Shown: positions 7,849-15,688, counted from the first letter of the stretch. The stretch is 22,590 nt of DNA from DATMQA01 sp035566895 (GCA_035566895.1 DATMQA010000027.1:1-22590); one strand, 5' to 3'. Notes: a model not told the origin generated them from the letters alone. Translations and numbers: made by a program.

Positions 7849-9170
7849 GCGGTCCTTCGTTTTACGAAGTCAAAGAGATGGGAACCGAACTGGACGAACA
7901 AGCCGAGCGCGACGAGGATGCAGGAAAGGTAGGGCGTGAGCCAACTGGGATTGCGCACGACTTGAAACGTCGAGGAAGGCGGCAACCCAGCCTTCTCGGC
8001 GGCTTCGCCAGCCATCATTTGGTATTGGTAAAAAGTCAACCCACCGTAGCGGAGTGGATTGTTCATATAAATGGCCGTCTCCCGGGCCTCGTTGCGGTCC
8101 GGATTCTGGACGCGGACGCGGCTGGCGAAGTTTTTGGGAATGTCGGTGCCGCGATATTGCTCGTGAGTGGCTTTGAGCAGGGTAAGATTGAAAGGATAGT
8201 AATATCGGCGAAAACGCAGGCCGACTTCATAGTGGCGGCCATCGAGAGTAACATCCTGGCTGATAGTGGTCAGATTTTCCCGGGCAATACTGTAGCCGAC
8301 CAGGAAACTGCCCGCGGAGCCCTTCCCCGCCCCGAGCTCCACGACAGCACCCGGCGTGTTGCGCTGTTCCATGCTGGCAACCACGGGCTGAGGCATCAGG
8401 AGCGCATCCTTGAGCTGTCCGGCCGTGGCGCCGGAAGCAATAGCGCCAGCAGGAGCGTTCGCGCCCGGCTGGACCACGACGGCATTTGGCCAAAACTTTC
8501 GGACGCGGACGGTAAACGGCAGGCGGTGGTCGCGGATCTCGCCAGTACCGGTGAGTTTGTGCTCGGGGATGGAATAAACGGTGTCGAATTGTGGGTCGGT
8601 CTTATCGATCACAACCAACTCACTGGCACGAAAATCTTCGGAATAATTTTTGGTTTGGCCTTCGTAGAGCTGCATACCGCTCTCAACGGAGAGCATATCT
8701 GTAAGCAATTGGCCCAGCAGGAGCAGGATGAGGCCAATATGGACCAGAATGATGCCGCTCTTTTTTCGATTAAACGAAAACCGAGTGCATAACGAAGTGA
8801 TCAAATTGAGCAGCAACACGCCGCCCAAAAGATAGCCGCCGGGAAAAACAGGGATTTTCCAGGAACCGCCTGCGGGTCCCCAAAAGACGAAGAAAGAGCG
8901 GAAGAACTCATTTTGAGCTTTGTAGAGGCCGATTTCCACTTGGGCGAGCGTGCCAATAAAGACGAGGAGCAAGCCGAAGGCGAGGCAAGCGACGGTGAGC
9001 CGCAAGGAGGTGAAAAAGGCGATGAGGCGTTCGAAGAAGCGATCGGCGAAAGGGGGAGGCTGGGGCGCGTTACGCGGGGTGCGTGATGCGTGAGCTTTGG
9101 ATGAAGGAGGCAGAGATGCTGTCGCCGTAGCTGCCCCCGACGGGTTCGAGATTTTATCGCGCGCGCTCAT
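7845..9170 (-). CDS. resB: Cytochrome c biogenesis protein ResB
   Basis: A 441-residue ResB-family membrane protein, partner of CcsA in System II cytochrome c maturation. After a Pro/Ser/Ala-rich cytoplasmic N-terminus (about 40 residues) it has membrane segments at FFTSLRLTVACLAFGLLLVF, the YLLGGVLLLNLITSL region and SGIILVHIGLILLLLGQLL. A large extracytoplasmic beta-rich domain follows, with MNNPLRYGGLTFYQYQM, a motif typical of ResB, and then a last segment YLSCILVALGLFVQFGSHLF. The ATG at 9170 overlaps the upstream stop as TGATG. A TTG one codon earlier is also possible. The codons for AHASRTP contain GCGTGATGCGTGA (plus strand 9081-9093), identical to part of the intergenic repeat at 3568-3580. 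Confidence 0.93.
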   Translation of the reverse strand: MSARDKISNPSGAATATASLPPSSKAHASRTPRNAPQPPPFADRFFERLIAFFTSLRLTVACLAFGLLLVFIGTLAQVEIGLYKAQNEFFRSFFVFWGPAGGSWKIPVFPGGYLLGGVLLLNLITSLCTRFSFNRKKSGIILVHIGLILLLLGQLLTDMLSVESGMQLYEGQTKNYSEDFRASELVVIDKTDPQFDTVYSIPEHKLTGTGEIRDHRLPFTVRVRKFWPNAVVVQPGANAPAGAIASGATAGQLKDALLMPQPVVASMEQRNTPGAVVELGAGKGSAGSFLVGYSIARENLTTISQDVTLDGRHYEVGLRFRRYYYPFNLTLLKATHEQYRGTDIPKNFASRVRVQNPDRNEARETAIYMNNPLRYGGLTFYQYQMMAGEAAEKAGLPPSSTFQVVRNPSWLTPYLSCILVALGLFVQFGSHLFDFVKRRTA

Positions 9171-10312
9171 CAAGGGTATCTTGCGGTTTGGACGAAGGTC
9201 GTGAACGCGGCTTTTTCGCGGGCGACGATCTGGTCGTTGCCCATGAGTTTGTAAAACCAGGTGCGCTCGGGCTGCGAAACAATCGCCCCGACCAGTCGCG
9301 CCTTTTGACCGGTCCTGGCATCGGTGCCTGTCATATCGATCAACATCGCTTTGCCGCCGATGGTGTCAACGGGGGTGACCAATTTGTTAATTTCAGTGTC
9401 GGAGAGCTGGCCCAGACCGAGCTGACCGCGCCAGCGATTGACGTTGCCGACAAGCCCGCCGCCTTCACCTGCCGACATGCTCACATTAACGGAGGTCGGC
9501 GGGGTTTCCGAGCCTTGTATCAGGAATTTGGCGACGAGAAACTGGCCGCCGGGCGTCTCTTGCCAGCCGGGGGGCACTTGCCAGGAGGGTTTGCCCGAGT
9601 CCGAAGCGGCCGCTGCAGCGCCCAACGCCGGCGTCGCACTTGTATCAATCGGCGGATGGGAAGGGGGCAGCGCCGCTGCAGCCTGGGCCGCTTGAAAGCT
9701 CAAAGATTTGAGAAACTCGACGAAAGCAGGTTTTTGTTTCGCGACCAGTTCGTCGTCACCGTTCATTTTAAAAAACCAAGCCATGCCTTCGCGACGCAAA
9801 ATGGCGGCGAGAATGCGGGTTTTATCGCCCGAACTGGGGTTTTGCCCGGCGAGATCATACAGTTGCCCGGATTGGGCGCCGATTTCGACGGCTTGCGCGA
9901 GTTTAGCCAATTCCGCTTCTGCAATGGGTGCGAGGCCGACCTGGCCACGCCATCGATTGACGTTGTCCAGATCACTGCCGGCCATTCCCGGCAGCGGGAA
10001 TACCCCAACGTCCGCCTGTTTGCCGCTCTGTCCCTTTACATGGAATGAGGCCAGGCGCATCTCGCCCGGGGCCACTTCCTCCCAACCGGCTGGCAATTTC
10101 CATTTCAATTCGGGTGTGGTGGCAGCAGCAGAGACGTCCGGATGTCCGGGCGGCATGGCGCCAGGTTGGGCTCGGGCGAGCTCCTGGGGCTGAGCCGGAG
10201 CCTGTTCCTTCGCGACCCGATAGACCTGGACATCATTGCGTCCGCAACCGGCGAGCAACGCGGCGAGGAGAGGCCAGCGCAGCGAGGCGAGGCGTCTGAG
10301 GGTGCAGAACAT
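9170..10312 (-). CDS. Lipoprotein with two tandem copies of a NVNRWRGQ-containing domain
   Basis: A 380-residue predicted lipoprotein, first gene of the operon with resB and ccsA. The signal peptide ends in a lipobox LLAALLAGC (Cys 23). A Pro/Ala linker is followed by two related domains, about residues 67-207 and 243-380. Each runs W-x-(L/V)-P-x-GW, then an AxF strand, then NVNRWRGQ-x-GL (117 and 290, period 173), an acidic ELAKL/EINKL helix, a substrate-like L/IDLAG strand and W-F-(F/Y)-K-(M/L)-x-G-(D/N)-D. I believe similar proteins occur near cytochrome c genes in planctomycetes and verrucomicrobia, but I know no assigned function. The ATG at 10312 is chosen; a GTG three codons upstream (10321) is an alternative. 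A role in cytochrome c maturation or respiration is inferred from the operon only. Confidence 0.85.
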   Translation of the reverse strand: MFCTLRRLASLRWPLLAALLAGCGRNDVQVYRVAKEQAPAQPQELARAQPGAMPPGHPDVSAAATTPELKWKLPAGWEEVAPGEMRLASFHVKGQSGKQADVGVFPLPGMAGSDLDNVNRWRGQVGLAPIAEAELAKLAQAVEIGAQSGQLYDLAGQNPSSGDKTRILAAILRREGMAWFFKMNGDDELVAKQKPAFVEFLKSLSFQAAQAAAALPPSHPPIDTSATPALGAAAAASDSGKPSWQVPPGWQETPGGQFLVAKFLIQGSETPPTSVNVSMSAGEGGGLVGNVNRWRGQLGLGQLSDTEINKLVTPVDTIGGKAMLIDMTGTDARTGQKARLVGAIVSQPERTWFYKLMGNDQIVAREKAAFTTFVQTARYP

Positions 10313-10453
10313 AGAATTCACGCTAGTTTCTTACTTTTTTCAGGCCCAAGATGCAAGGTATTGCTCTGCGAATGCCAAAAAACGGTTAGTCTTCGCCAAG
10401 ATTGGTTGCCGGCTTGACATGCATCGCGCTGCTTGCGAGATCTGAGGCGCAGC

Positions 10454-10927
10454 ATGAAATCTGTTGGTGCGCTAAAACATTTCCTCCTGGCGTTTCTTAT
10501 CGCGGTGATTTGTTATGGCGTTCTCTACCAGGTGATCGAGACTCGGCGGGCGCGGAAAGGCCCCTGGGAAGTCAAATTTACCTATAATCCCAAGGGCGCG
10601 CCCACGGTGGTGATCGATCAGCACAACCTGGCGATTACTAATGTCGCCATCATTTTCTCCGATGAACCTGCCCCGACGACCAACGCGCTGACAACCTTGG
10701 TTTTTGAGCAGCCGCAGCCGGTTCCGTACGGGGTACCGTTCGGCAAATGTGTGTTTATGGACACGACGTTTTTGCCGGGCACGGTCACGTTCGACTTATT
10801 CGGCCACGAAATCGAGTTACTGCCGCGCGTGTTGATGATCGATCACCAGGAACGGCAGTGGCTCTCAGACCGCGCCATTACGCTCTATCCCATCCGGCAG
10901 GCACCGGTAACCACTAATGGCCACTAA
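10454..10927 (+). CDS. Hypothetical membrane-anchored protein
   Basis: A 157-residue protein with one N-terminal membrane segment (HFLLAFLIAVICYGVLYQVI) and a roughly 120-residue extracytoplasmic beta-rich domain. The ATG at 10454 has a weak GAGG eight bases upstream; a TTG at 10433 would extend it by seven codons. It is divergent from the lipoprotein-resB-ccsA operon and could share its promoter region, suggesting a link to it. I do not recognise the family. The last six residues (VTTNGH) and the stop codon are encoded by a copy of the dispersed CCACTAATG-type repeat, so the native C-terminus may have been altered. Confidence 0.7.
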   Translation: MKSVGALKHFLLAFLIAVICYGVLYQVIETRRARKGPWEVKFTYNPKGAPTVVIDQHNLAITNVAIIFSDEPAPTTNALTTLVFEQPQPVPYGVPFGKCVFMDTTFLPGTVTFDLFGHEIELLPRVLMIDHQERQWLSDRAITLYPIRQAPVTTNGH

Positions 10928-10931
10928 TGAA
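10907..10931 (-). repeat. Dispersed ATTxGTG-family repeat, copy A
   Basis: The plus strand reads GTAACCACTAATGGCCACTA and onward. Reverse-complemented, it matches copy B (11017-11048) at about 17 of 23 positions by eye. It overlaps the 3' end of the 10454-10927 gene and supplies its stop codon. Confidence 0.7.
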
Positions 10932-10949
10932 AGTGCCAAAGAGAGCGTT

Positions 10950-10989
10950 GGCTGTGGCTTGACTCAGTTGGAATGAGCGTTCCTCAGCC
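10950..10989. terminator. Weak candidate bidirectional hairpin between convergent genes
   Basis: GGCTG (10950-10954) can pair with CAGCC (10985-10989), and inside it GGAA (10970) pairs with TTCC (10980-10983) around TGAGCG. A short T-rich stretch follows near 10997. The stem is interrupted and the T-run is poor, so intrinsic termination is only possible. Confidence 0.25.
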
Positions 10990-11010
10990 TGCTCTGCTTT
11001 TACCTTCAAT

Positions 11011-11048
11011 GAGTCCATTCGTGTTTATTGGTGTGCATTGGTGGTTCC
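11011..11048 (+). repeat. Dispersed ATTxGTG-family repeat, copy B
   Basis: The core ATTCGTGTTTATTGGTGTGC followed by ATTGGTGGTTCC matches the reverse complement of copy C (19613-19647) at 26 of 32 positions. It ends eight bases before the stop of the fusion gene at 11056-13428. On that gene's coding strand it reads GGAACCACCAATGCACACC, the same orientation relative to its gene as copies A and C. Confidence 0.8.
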
Positions 11049-11055
11049 TGCCCGT

Positions 11056-13428
11056 TCAGTACATAAGATACTTGGCTCGCACTTTCTGGAATTCGTCGAG
11101 GTCCTTTTGCCAGGTGGCATGAATTTCCTGGAGGGACTTGTCCGCCTTTACGGCGTCCAAGGTGGGTGGGTGCAACAGCAAACGGCTCATTTTTTCGGGG
11201 CGGAACTGGTCCGGATAAAAGCGATAAACGGTCTTGGCGATCTGCAAGCCCACATCGACGACGTTGCAGGCGTCGCGGTCTGTCAGGAGCAGATACACCC
11301 CGCGACAAAGCTGGTCTTTATGCACGCTGTAGGTCGGCGTGAACTGGATGGGGACAAAGCGGATACCTCGGAGCCCGGTGTTATTTAACTCCTTGGCCAG
11401 CTTCAACTCGTCAATGTAAGGCGCGCCAACGACCTCGAATGGAGTGTCAGTGCCGCGACCGACTGAGAGGGCGCTCTCCAGCAGGCCAATGCCCGGGTAA
11501 AGGATGGCTTCGGTGAGGTTGCGCATGTTGGGCGAGGGATTGGTCCAGGGCTGTTCGGTTTGGTCGAACCACAAATCACGGCCCCAGTTCTCCAGCGGAA
11601 TGACGGTGAGATCAGCGGCGCAATTGCGCTCAGCCTTGAACATTTTTGCCAATTCACCGATTGTCATCCCATAACGGAGCGGCACCTGGTGGTAACCAAC
11701 GAAGCTGGTTTTGCCCATCAGCACCGGGCCATCAACGGTGACACCGTTAATGGGGTTGACGCGGTCGAGCACGAAATACTTCTTCCCGTTTTTGGCCGCA
11801 GCTTCCATCACGTGGGCCATGGTGGCCGTGTAGGTGTAAAAGCGGCAACCGACGTCCTGGATATCGAATACGAGCGCATCGAGGTCCTGGAGTTGGCTCG
11901 GAGTGGGCTCGAACGTCTCGCCGTACAGGCTGTAAACCGGCAAGCCGGTCTTATCATCAACGCTGTCGCCGACATGTTCGTCTTTGAGGCCGCGGATGCC
12001 GTGTTCGGGACTAAAGAGCGCTTTGAGCTGGACACCGGGTGCACTGCGCAGCAGATCGATGGTGGAATTGCGGTCACGGTCATGGCCGGTGTGATTGGTC
12101 ACCAGGCCGAGGCGCAGACCTCTGAGGGGGCTGAATTTTTGATTCACCAGGACGTCGATGCCATTAAGAGTTTTGGCTTGGCTGGCCTTTGGTTGGGTGG
12201 CTGAGCGGGTCGTGGACGGTTCGGCTTCGTGGCGGGCGGCGAGCGCGCCGGGGACATAGCTGAAGTTGAAATCGGGCACCGCTTCTGCCGCGAGGGTCCC
12301 CAACCTGGCGCGCAGCGAGCCGACATTCCCCTTCTCATCGGGATGGTTGCGATTCGAGAGGAAGATCAAAAAGGTTTGGGAAAAGGGATCCAGCCACAAC
12401 GAAGTGCCGGTCCAGCCGGTGTGGCCGAAGGAGCCGAGCGGGAAGTACTTGCCACGCAGTCCGCTGTAGCCCGAGTCAATGTCCCAGCCCAACCCGCGAC
12501 GGTCCTCAAGGGAAGCAGGTGTTTGAACGCTGGTCATGAGTTTGACCGTCTCGGGTTTGAAAGTGCGAACGCTGCCGAGCTTGCCTTCATGCAACAACAT
12601 CCTGGCGTAGCGTGCGAGGTCCGCAGCGGTCAGAAATAGTCCCGCATGGCCAGCGACCCCACCCATCTTGCGCGCGGTTGGATCATGCACGACTCCGCGG
12701 TACGGTTGGCCGTTCACGACTTCCGTCGGAGCGACGCGGGGAAGTTTGGACTCGGGCGGCAGGTAACCGGTGTCGGACATCTTCAGGGGATGATAAATAT
12801 TGCGGGCGACAAATTCCTCAAGCGGCTGCTTGCTGACCCGTTGAACGATCTCGCCGAGCAGGAAGAAATTGATGTCGCTGTAACGGAACGCGGTGCCGGG
12901 CGGGCTGAGCAGTTTTTCTTCGCACGCTTTCTGGATGGCGGCCGCTTGCCCGTGCCAATCGCTTTTTGTTTCGATGTCACCACGCAGCCCTGAGGTGTGC
13001 GTCATTAAGTGCCGCACGGAAATGGCTTCTTTGGCGCCGCCCGTAAACTCGGGGATATAGGTTTGGACGCGGTCTTCCAGATTAAGCTGGCCGCGTTCGA
13101 TGAGCAGCATGATGGCCGGGGTACAAGCGACCACTTTAGTTACAGAGGCGGCATCGAAAATAGTATCTTCGGTCATCGGCTCGACGGCGGGAACCAGCGC
13201 GCGATTGCCATAGGCTTTGTGATAAACGGAACCGCGATGCTCCAGCCATAGGACGCCGCCGGGGCATCTCTTCTCGGCGATGGCCTGGTTGATCGCGGCG
13301 TCCATCTCGGCGAGTTTTTCTGGACGGAAAGCCGGCTCGGCGGCACGCGAAGGGGCCTGGAGAAGGAGCGTGGAGAGCAGGAGAGCGGGCAAAATCGAAG
13401 GAGCGACCCGAGCGCGTGGACATTTCAT
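11056..13428 (-). CDS. Secreted fusion: AmiE-like serine hydrolase (beta-lactamase fold) + DUF1343/NamZ-like exo-muramidase
   Basis: 790 residues with a signal peptide (APSILPALLLSTLLLQAPSRAA, shown as residues 9-30 in two parts: APSILPALLL and STLLLQAPSRAA). The N-terminal domain, about 35-390, is a class C beta-lactamase-type hydrolase with S95-x-x-K98 (DAASVTK), Y183-S-D185 and H336-T-G (GHTGWTG). A linker (395-418) leads to a DUF1343 domain, 420-790, with LGLVTNHTG, LFSPEHGIRG, FDIQDVGCRFYTYT and LDRVNPINGV. In Bacillus subtilis, AmiE (MurNAc-L-Ala amidase, serine hydrolase fold) and NamZ/YbbC (DUF1343, exo-beta-N-acetylmuramidase) are separate genes of one recycling operon. The fusion suggests sequential removal of peptide and MurNAc from cell-wall fragments. 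The ATG at 13428 is chosen because it starts the signal peptide; the open frame upstream is intergenic repeat. Specificity is inferred. Confidence 0.9.
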   Translation of the reverse strand: MKCPRARVAPSILPALLLSTLLLQAPSRAAEPAFRPEKLAEMDAAINQAIAEKRCPGGVLWLEHRGSVYHKAYGNRALVPAVEPMTEDTIFDAASVTKVVACTPAIMLLIERGQLNLEDRVQTYIPEFTGGAKEAISVRHLMTHTSGLRGDIETKSDWHGQAAAIQKACEEKLLSPPGTAFRYSDINFFLLGEIVQRVSKQPLEEFVARNIYHPLKMSDTGYLPPESKLPRVAPTEVVNGQPYRGVVHDPTARKMGGVAGHAGLFLTAADLARYARMLLHEGKLGSVRTFKPETVKLMTSVQTPASLEDRRGLGWDIDSGYSGLRGKYFPLGSFGHTGWTGTSLWLDPFSQTFLIFLSNRNHPDEKGNVGSLRARLGTLAAEAVPDFNFSYVPGALAARHEAEPSTTRSATQPKASQAKTLNGIDVLVNQKFSPLRGLRLGLVTNHTGHDRDRNSTIDLLRSAPGVQLKALFSPEHGIRGLKDEHVGDSVDDKTGLPVYSLYGETFEPTPSQLQDLDALVFDIQDVGCRFYTYTATMAHVMEAAAKNGKKYFVLDRVNPINGVTVDGPVLMGKTSFVGYHQVPLRYGMTIGELAKMFKAERNCAADLTVIPLENWGRDLWFDQTEQPWTNPSPNMRNLTEAILYPGIGLLESALSVGRGTDTPFEVVGAPYIDELKLAKELNNTGLRGIRFVPIQFTPTYSVHKDQLCRGVYLLLTDRDACNVVDVGLQIAKTVYRFYPDQFRPEKMSRLLLHPPTLDAVKADKSLQEIHATWQKDLDEFQKVRAKYLMY

Positions 13429-13500
13429 GGCTGCATTAAAGCTGAGCGGGCTGAAAGCAGCAATTTGATTTTGGGCGACGAGTGCATTAAGGCCAAAAAA

Positions 13501-13635
13501 AGCAGCACAGATCCTCAAGCTGCTGTATCGCAGATTTGCAATCTGGTGGTTCCCGACAAAGTTGAGGCGAACGGCCATTTGGGCGCCTGCCGACTGGAAG
13601 TCGGCGCTACAGCAGATTGAAAATCTGCGCTACGC
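13501..13635. repeat. Cluster of short perfect palindromes (REP-like)
   Basis: Three hairpins with 3-nt loops: CAGATT-TGC-AATCTG (13531-13545), GCCGACT-GGA-AGTCGGC (13589-13605) and GCAGATT-GAA-AATCTGC (13612-13628). The latter two are followed by GCGCTAC or GCTAC. A degenerate AGCAGC/GCTGCT inverted pair lies at 13501-13524. The cluster sits in the divergent gap between the muramidase fusion and the YgjP gene. The same motifs are, to my memory, frequent in verrucomicrobial and planctomycete genomes, where they yield spurious peptides such as SADFQSAV. No neighbouring transposase is visible. Confidence 0.85.
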
Positions 13636-13693
13636 TGTGTTGGCATGGTCTGATAGTTGCCACTTTGGACGTTCGACTGTATAAACCCTCGCC

Positions 13694-14431
13694 ATGCAGT
13701 TCGAGCTGCCATTTGGTCCATTTCGGCTGCGACCGCGTGATGAGCATCGGCTGGTCGTCGGCACGCAGTCAGTGCGGCTGTGGCTGGTGCGCAACCGGCG
13801 CGCTCGCCGCTATGTGCTACGGCTCAGACCCGACGGGAGCGCTCGCGTAACGATTCCTCGGGGAGGGTCAGAGGCGGAAGCAAGACGGTTCACGCAGAAA
13901 CATATTGGCTGGCTGGAAAAACAACTTTTACGCCAGGCGGCGCTGCCGGTCATTCCCAGAGCGTGGCTGGACGGGGCGGAGATCCTTTTTCGCGGCGAGC
14001 GGAGGCGATTGGAGGCAGGACTCGACGGCGAGGCAGGATTGCTGCGTTTCGGCACCGAATGTATTCGTGTCATGAATGCCAGCGGCGACCTCCGGCCGGA
14101 AATCGAGCGGCACCTCTGGCGGCTGGCAGCCCGGGAATTGCCGCCACGGGTGCTCGAACTGGCGGCGATGCACCAATTGCCAGTCCAGCGGGTGGCGGTC
14201 CGCAACCAACGCTCGCGTTGGGGTTCCTGTTCCCGGCGCGGCACCATCTCGCTCAACTGGCGGCTGGTGCAAGCCCCGAGCTTCGTGCGCGACTACATCA
14301 TTCTTCACGAGTTGGCCCACCTCCGAGAGATGAACCATTCGCGCCGCTTTTGGCGTGAAGTGGAGCGGTTGTGTCCGGAGTTTGGCCCGGCGGAGGCCTG
14401 GTTGAAGGCGCACGGGGAACTCTTAAGGTGA
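13694..14431 (+). CDS. YgjP-type (DUF45) zinc metallopeptidase
   Basis: A 245-residue cytoplasmic protein of the M48-related YgjP/DUF45 family. The zinc site is H205-E206-x-x-H209 in IILHELAHLREMNHSRRFW, with H215 as a probable third ligand. It is preceded by the family signature NQRSRWGSCS and ISLNWRLVQAP. The N-terminal part has the usual RRARRYVLRL...GSARVTIP beta-rich segment. Homologues are thought to be metal-dependent proteases or hydrolases; substrates are not established. The ATG at 13694 has no visible Shine-Dalgarno motif. It lies 62 bp upstream of the LptF/G-type permease gene on the same strand, so cotranscription is possible but functional linkage is unclear. Confidence 0.9.
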   Translation: MQFELPFGPFRLRPRDEHRLVVGTQSVRLWLVRNRRARRYVLRLRPDGSARVTIPRGGSEAEARRFTQKHIGWLEKQLLRQAALPVIPRAWLDGAEILFRGERRRLEAGLDGEAGLLRFGTECIRVMNASGDLRPEIERHLWRLAARELPPRVLELAAMHQLPVQRVAVRNQRSRWGSCSRRGTISLNWRLVQAPSFVRDYIILHELAHLREMNHSRRFWREVERLCPEFGPAEAWLKAHGELLR

Positions 14432-14493
14432 GGACCTAAGCGCACTCCATTTTCATTGCGCCAGGGCGATAACCTGCTGACGATGAGCGGCGC

Positions 14494-15609
14494 GTGAAGA
14501 CGTTGCACACATATCTGGCTCGACAGATCCTGGCTTCGTTGCTGATGACGGTGCTGGTGTTCACCTTCGTGCTGTTGTTGGGCAACGTGCTGAAGGAGAT
14601 TCTGCCGTTGCTGATGAGCGGGCAGGTCAAATTCGTCACGGTGGCACAAGCGGTGGGTTTGCTCGTGCCTTTCGTCTGGGCGTTCGCTTTGCCGATGGGG
14701 ATGCTCACGGCCACGCTTTTGATTTTCGGCCGGTTCAGCGCAGACCAGGAGTTGACGGCGGTGCGCGCGGGCGGAGTCAGTCTGCTGTCGCTGATCAGCC
14801 CGATCCTGCTGCTCAGCCTGGCCTTGTGCACCGTCAGTGCGGCGGTGAACATGGAATTCGGTCCGCGGTGCCGGGTCGCTTACAATGCGCTGCGTTTCCG
14901 GTTGACGGTAGGCTTTTCCAGCGCGCATTTGCCGGAAGGACATTTGATCAAGGATTTTCCCGGTTACATTTTTTATATCGGCAAGAACCGTAAAGGCGAA
15001 CTGGAAGACCTGGTGGTTTTCGATCTTGGGAGGAAGGCGGTGGTGCGAGCAGCGCGGGGGGCAGTGGAGCTGGATACTGCCCACAAGCGCCTCATTTTGA
15101 CGCTTTATGACGGCAGGTTTCTTCCGGAAGGGCGTGAGGCTGGCAGTTTCCAGGAGTACCCCATTGAAATCCCGTTCGATTTAAGCAACAAGGGGCCGGA
15201 CAGGCCGGGCCTGGATGACATGACATTTCAACAATTGTGGGATGAGCTGCACGAGCGTGTAAAGTTGATTGGGCCGGCCCGAGCCGACAAGCGGGAGTGG
15301 TTGCGGTTGCGTGCGATGCTAATCACGCCGGTGGTTTTCCAACTCCACCGCCAGGTGGCCTTTTCCTTTGCTTGTTTCGGATTCACGCTTATCGGCATTC
15401 CGCTGGGTATCCGGGTTCACCGGCGGGAGACCAACGTTGGCATTTTCATTGCCCTGTTGCTGACAGCCATTTATTACAGTTTCATCCTCGTGGGCCAGGG
15501 ACTCGATACGCGGCCGGAATGCTTCCCGCAATTGATTGTATGGGTGCCCAACTTTCTGTTTCAGGTGCTGGGAGCGATACTGCTGTGGAGGGCGAACCGC
15601 GGGGTGTAG
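14494..15609 (+). CDS. LptF/LptG (YjgP/YjgQ) family permease
   Basis: A 371-residue inner-membrane protein of the family that forms the LptB2FG transporter, which extracts lipopolysaccharide for delivery to the outer membrane. It starts MKTLHTYLARQILASLLMTV, the typical amphipathic N-terminus and first membrane segment. Two further segments lie at about 50-80 and 97-120. A periplasmic beta-jellyroll region spans about 125-285 (HLPEGHLIKDFPGYIFYIG). Three C-terminal membrane segments follow, with FGFTLIGIPLGIRVHRRET being characteristic. The GTG at 14494 is the only start that preserves the conserved N-terminus; no Shine-Dalgarno is visible. Only one LptF/G-type gene is in the window, so LptF and LptG cannot be told apart. 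The stop TAG lies in a TTAA-rich repeat. Confidence 0.92.
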   Translation: MKTLHTYLARQILASLLMTVLVFTFVLLLGNVLKEILPLLMSGQVKFVTVAQAVGLLVPFVWAFALPMGMLTATLLIFGRFSADQELTAVRAGGVSLLSLISPILLLSLALCTVSAAVNMEFGPRCRVAYNALRFRLTVGFSSAHLPEGHLIKDFPGYIFYIGKNRKGELEDLVVFDLGRKAVVRAARGAVELDTAHKRLILTLYDGRFLPEGREAGSFQEYPIEIPFDLSNKGPDRPGLDDMTFQQLWDELHERVKLIGPARADKREWLRLRAMLITPVVFQLHRQVAFSFACFGFTLIGIPLGIRVHRRETNVGIFIALLLTAIYYSFILVGQGLDTRPECFPQLIVWVPNFLFQVLGAILLWRANRGV

Positions 15610-15630
15610 GTTAAAAGAGGTAAATGAGTA
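15605..15630 (+). repeat. TGTAGGTTAAA-type repeat at LptF/G gene end
   Basis: TGTAGGTTAAAAGAGGTAAA and a following TGAG begin at the last codons of the permease gene. They resemble the inverted TGTAGTTAAATGAG element at 15721-15758. The permease stop TAG is within the repeat. Confidence 0.6.
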
Positions 15631-15661
15631 GAATACATTAATCAGGTTAGACAGGGGGCAA

Positions 15662-15688
15662 CTCGGTAAGTGAGGTTTGGCCACCGAG
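15662..15688. other. Small inverted repeat in convergent gap
   Basis: CTCGGT (15662-15667) and ACCGAG (15683-15688) can form a 6 bp stem with a 15-nt loop between two convergent genes. No T-run follows, so a terminator role is uncertain. Confidence 0.3.

Noticed and set aside
7878..8792. 304-codon plus-strand open frame
   Set aside because: Antisense to ResB; it carries no motif, whereas ResB motifs are clear.
11006..11308. Minus-strand open frame ending MHTNKHEWTH
   Set aside because: Its end is a translation of the dispersed repeat copy B, and the rest overlaps the DUF1343 gene out of frame.
13515..13721. Minus-strand open frame with SADFQSAVAPTSSRQAP
   Set aside because: It is a translation of the palindromic repeat cluster, a known source of artefactual proteins.
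14305..15084. 259-codon minus-strand open frame rich in Gln, His and Arg
   Set aside because: Antisense to the permease gene and the YgjP 3' end; the composition is typical of the complement of membrane-protein codons.
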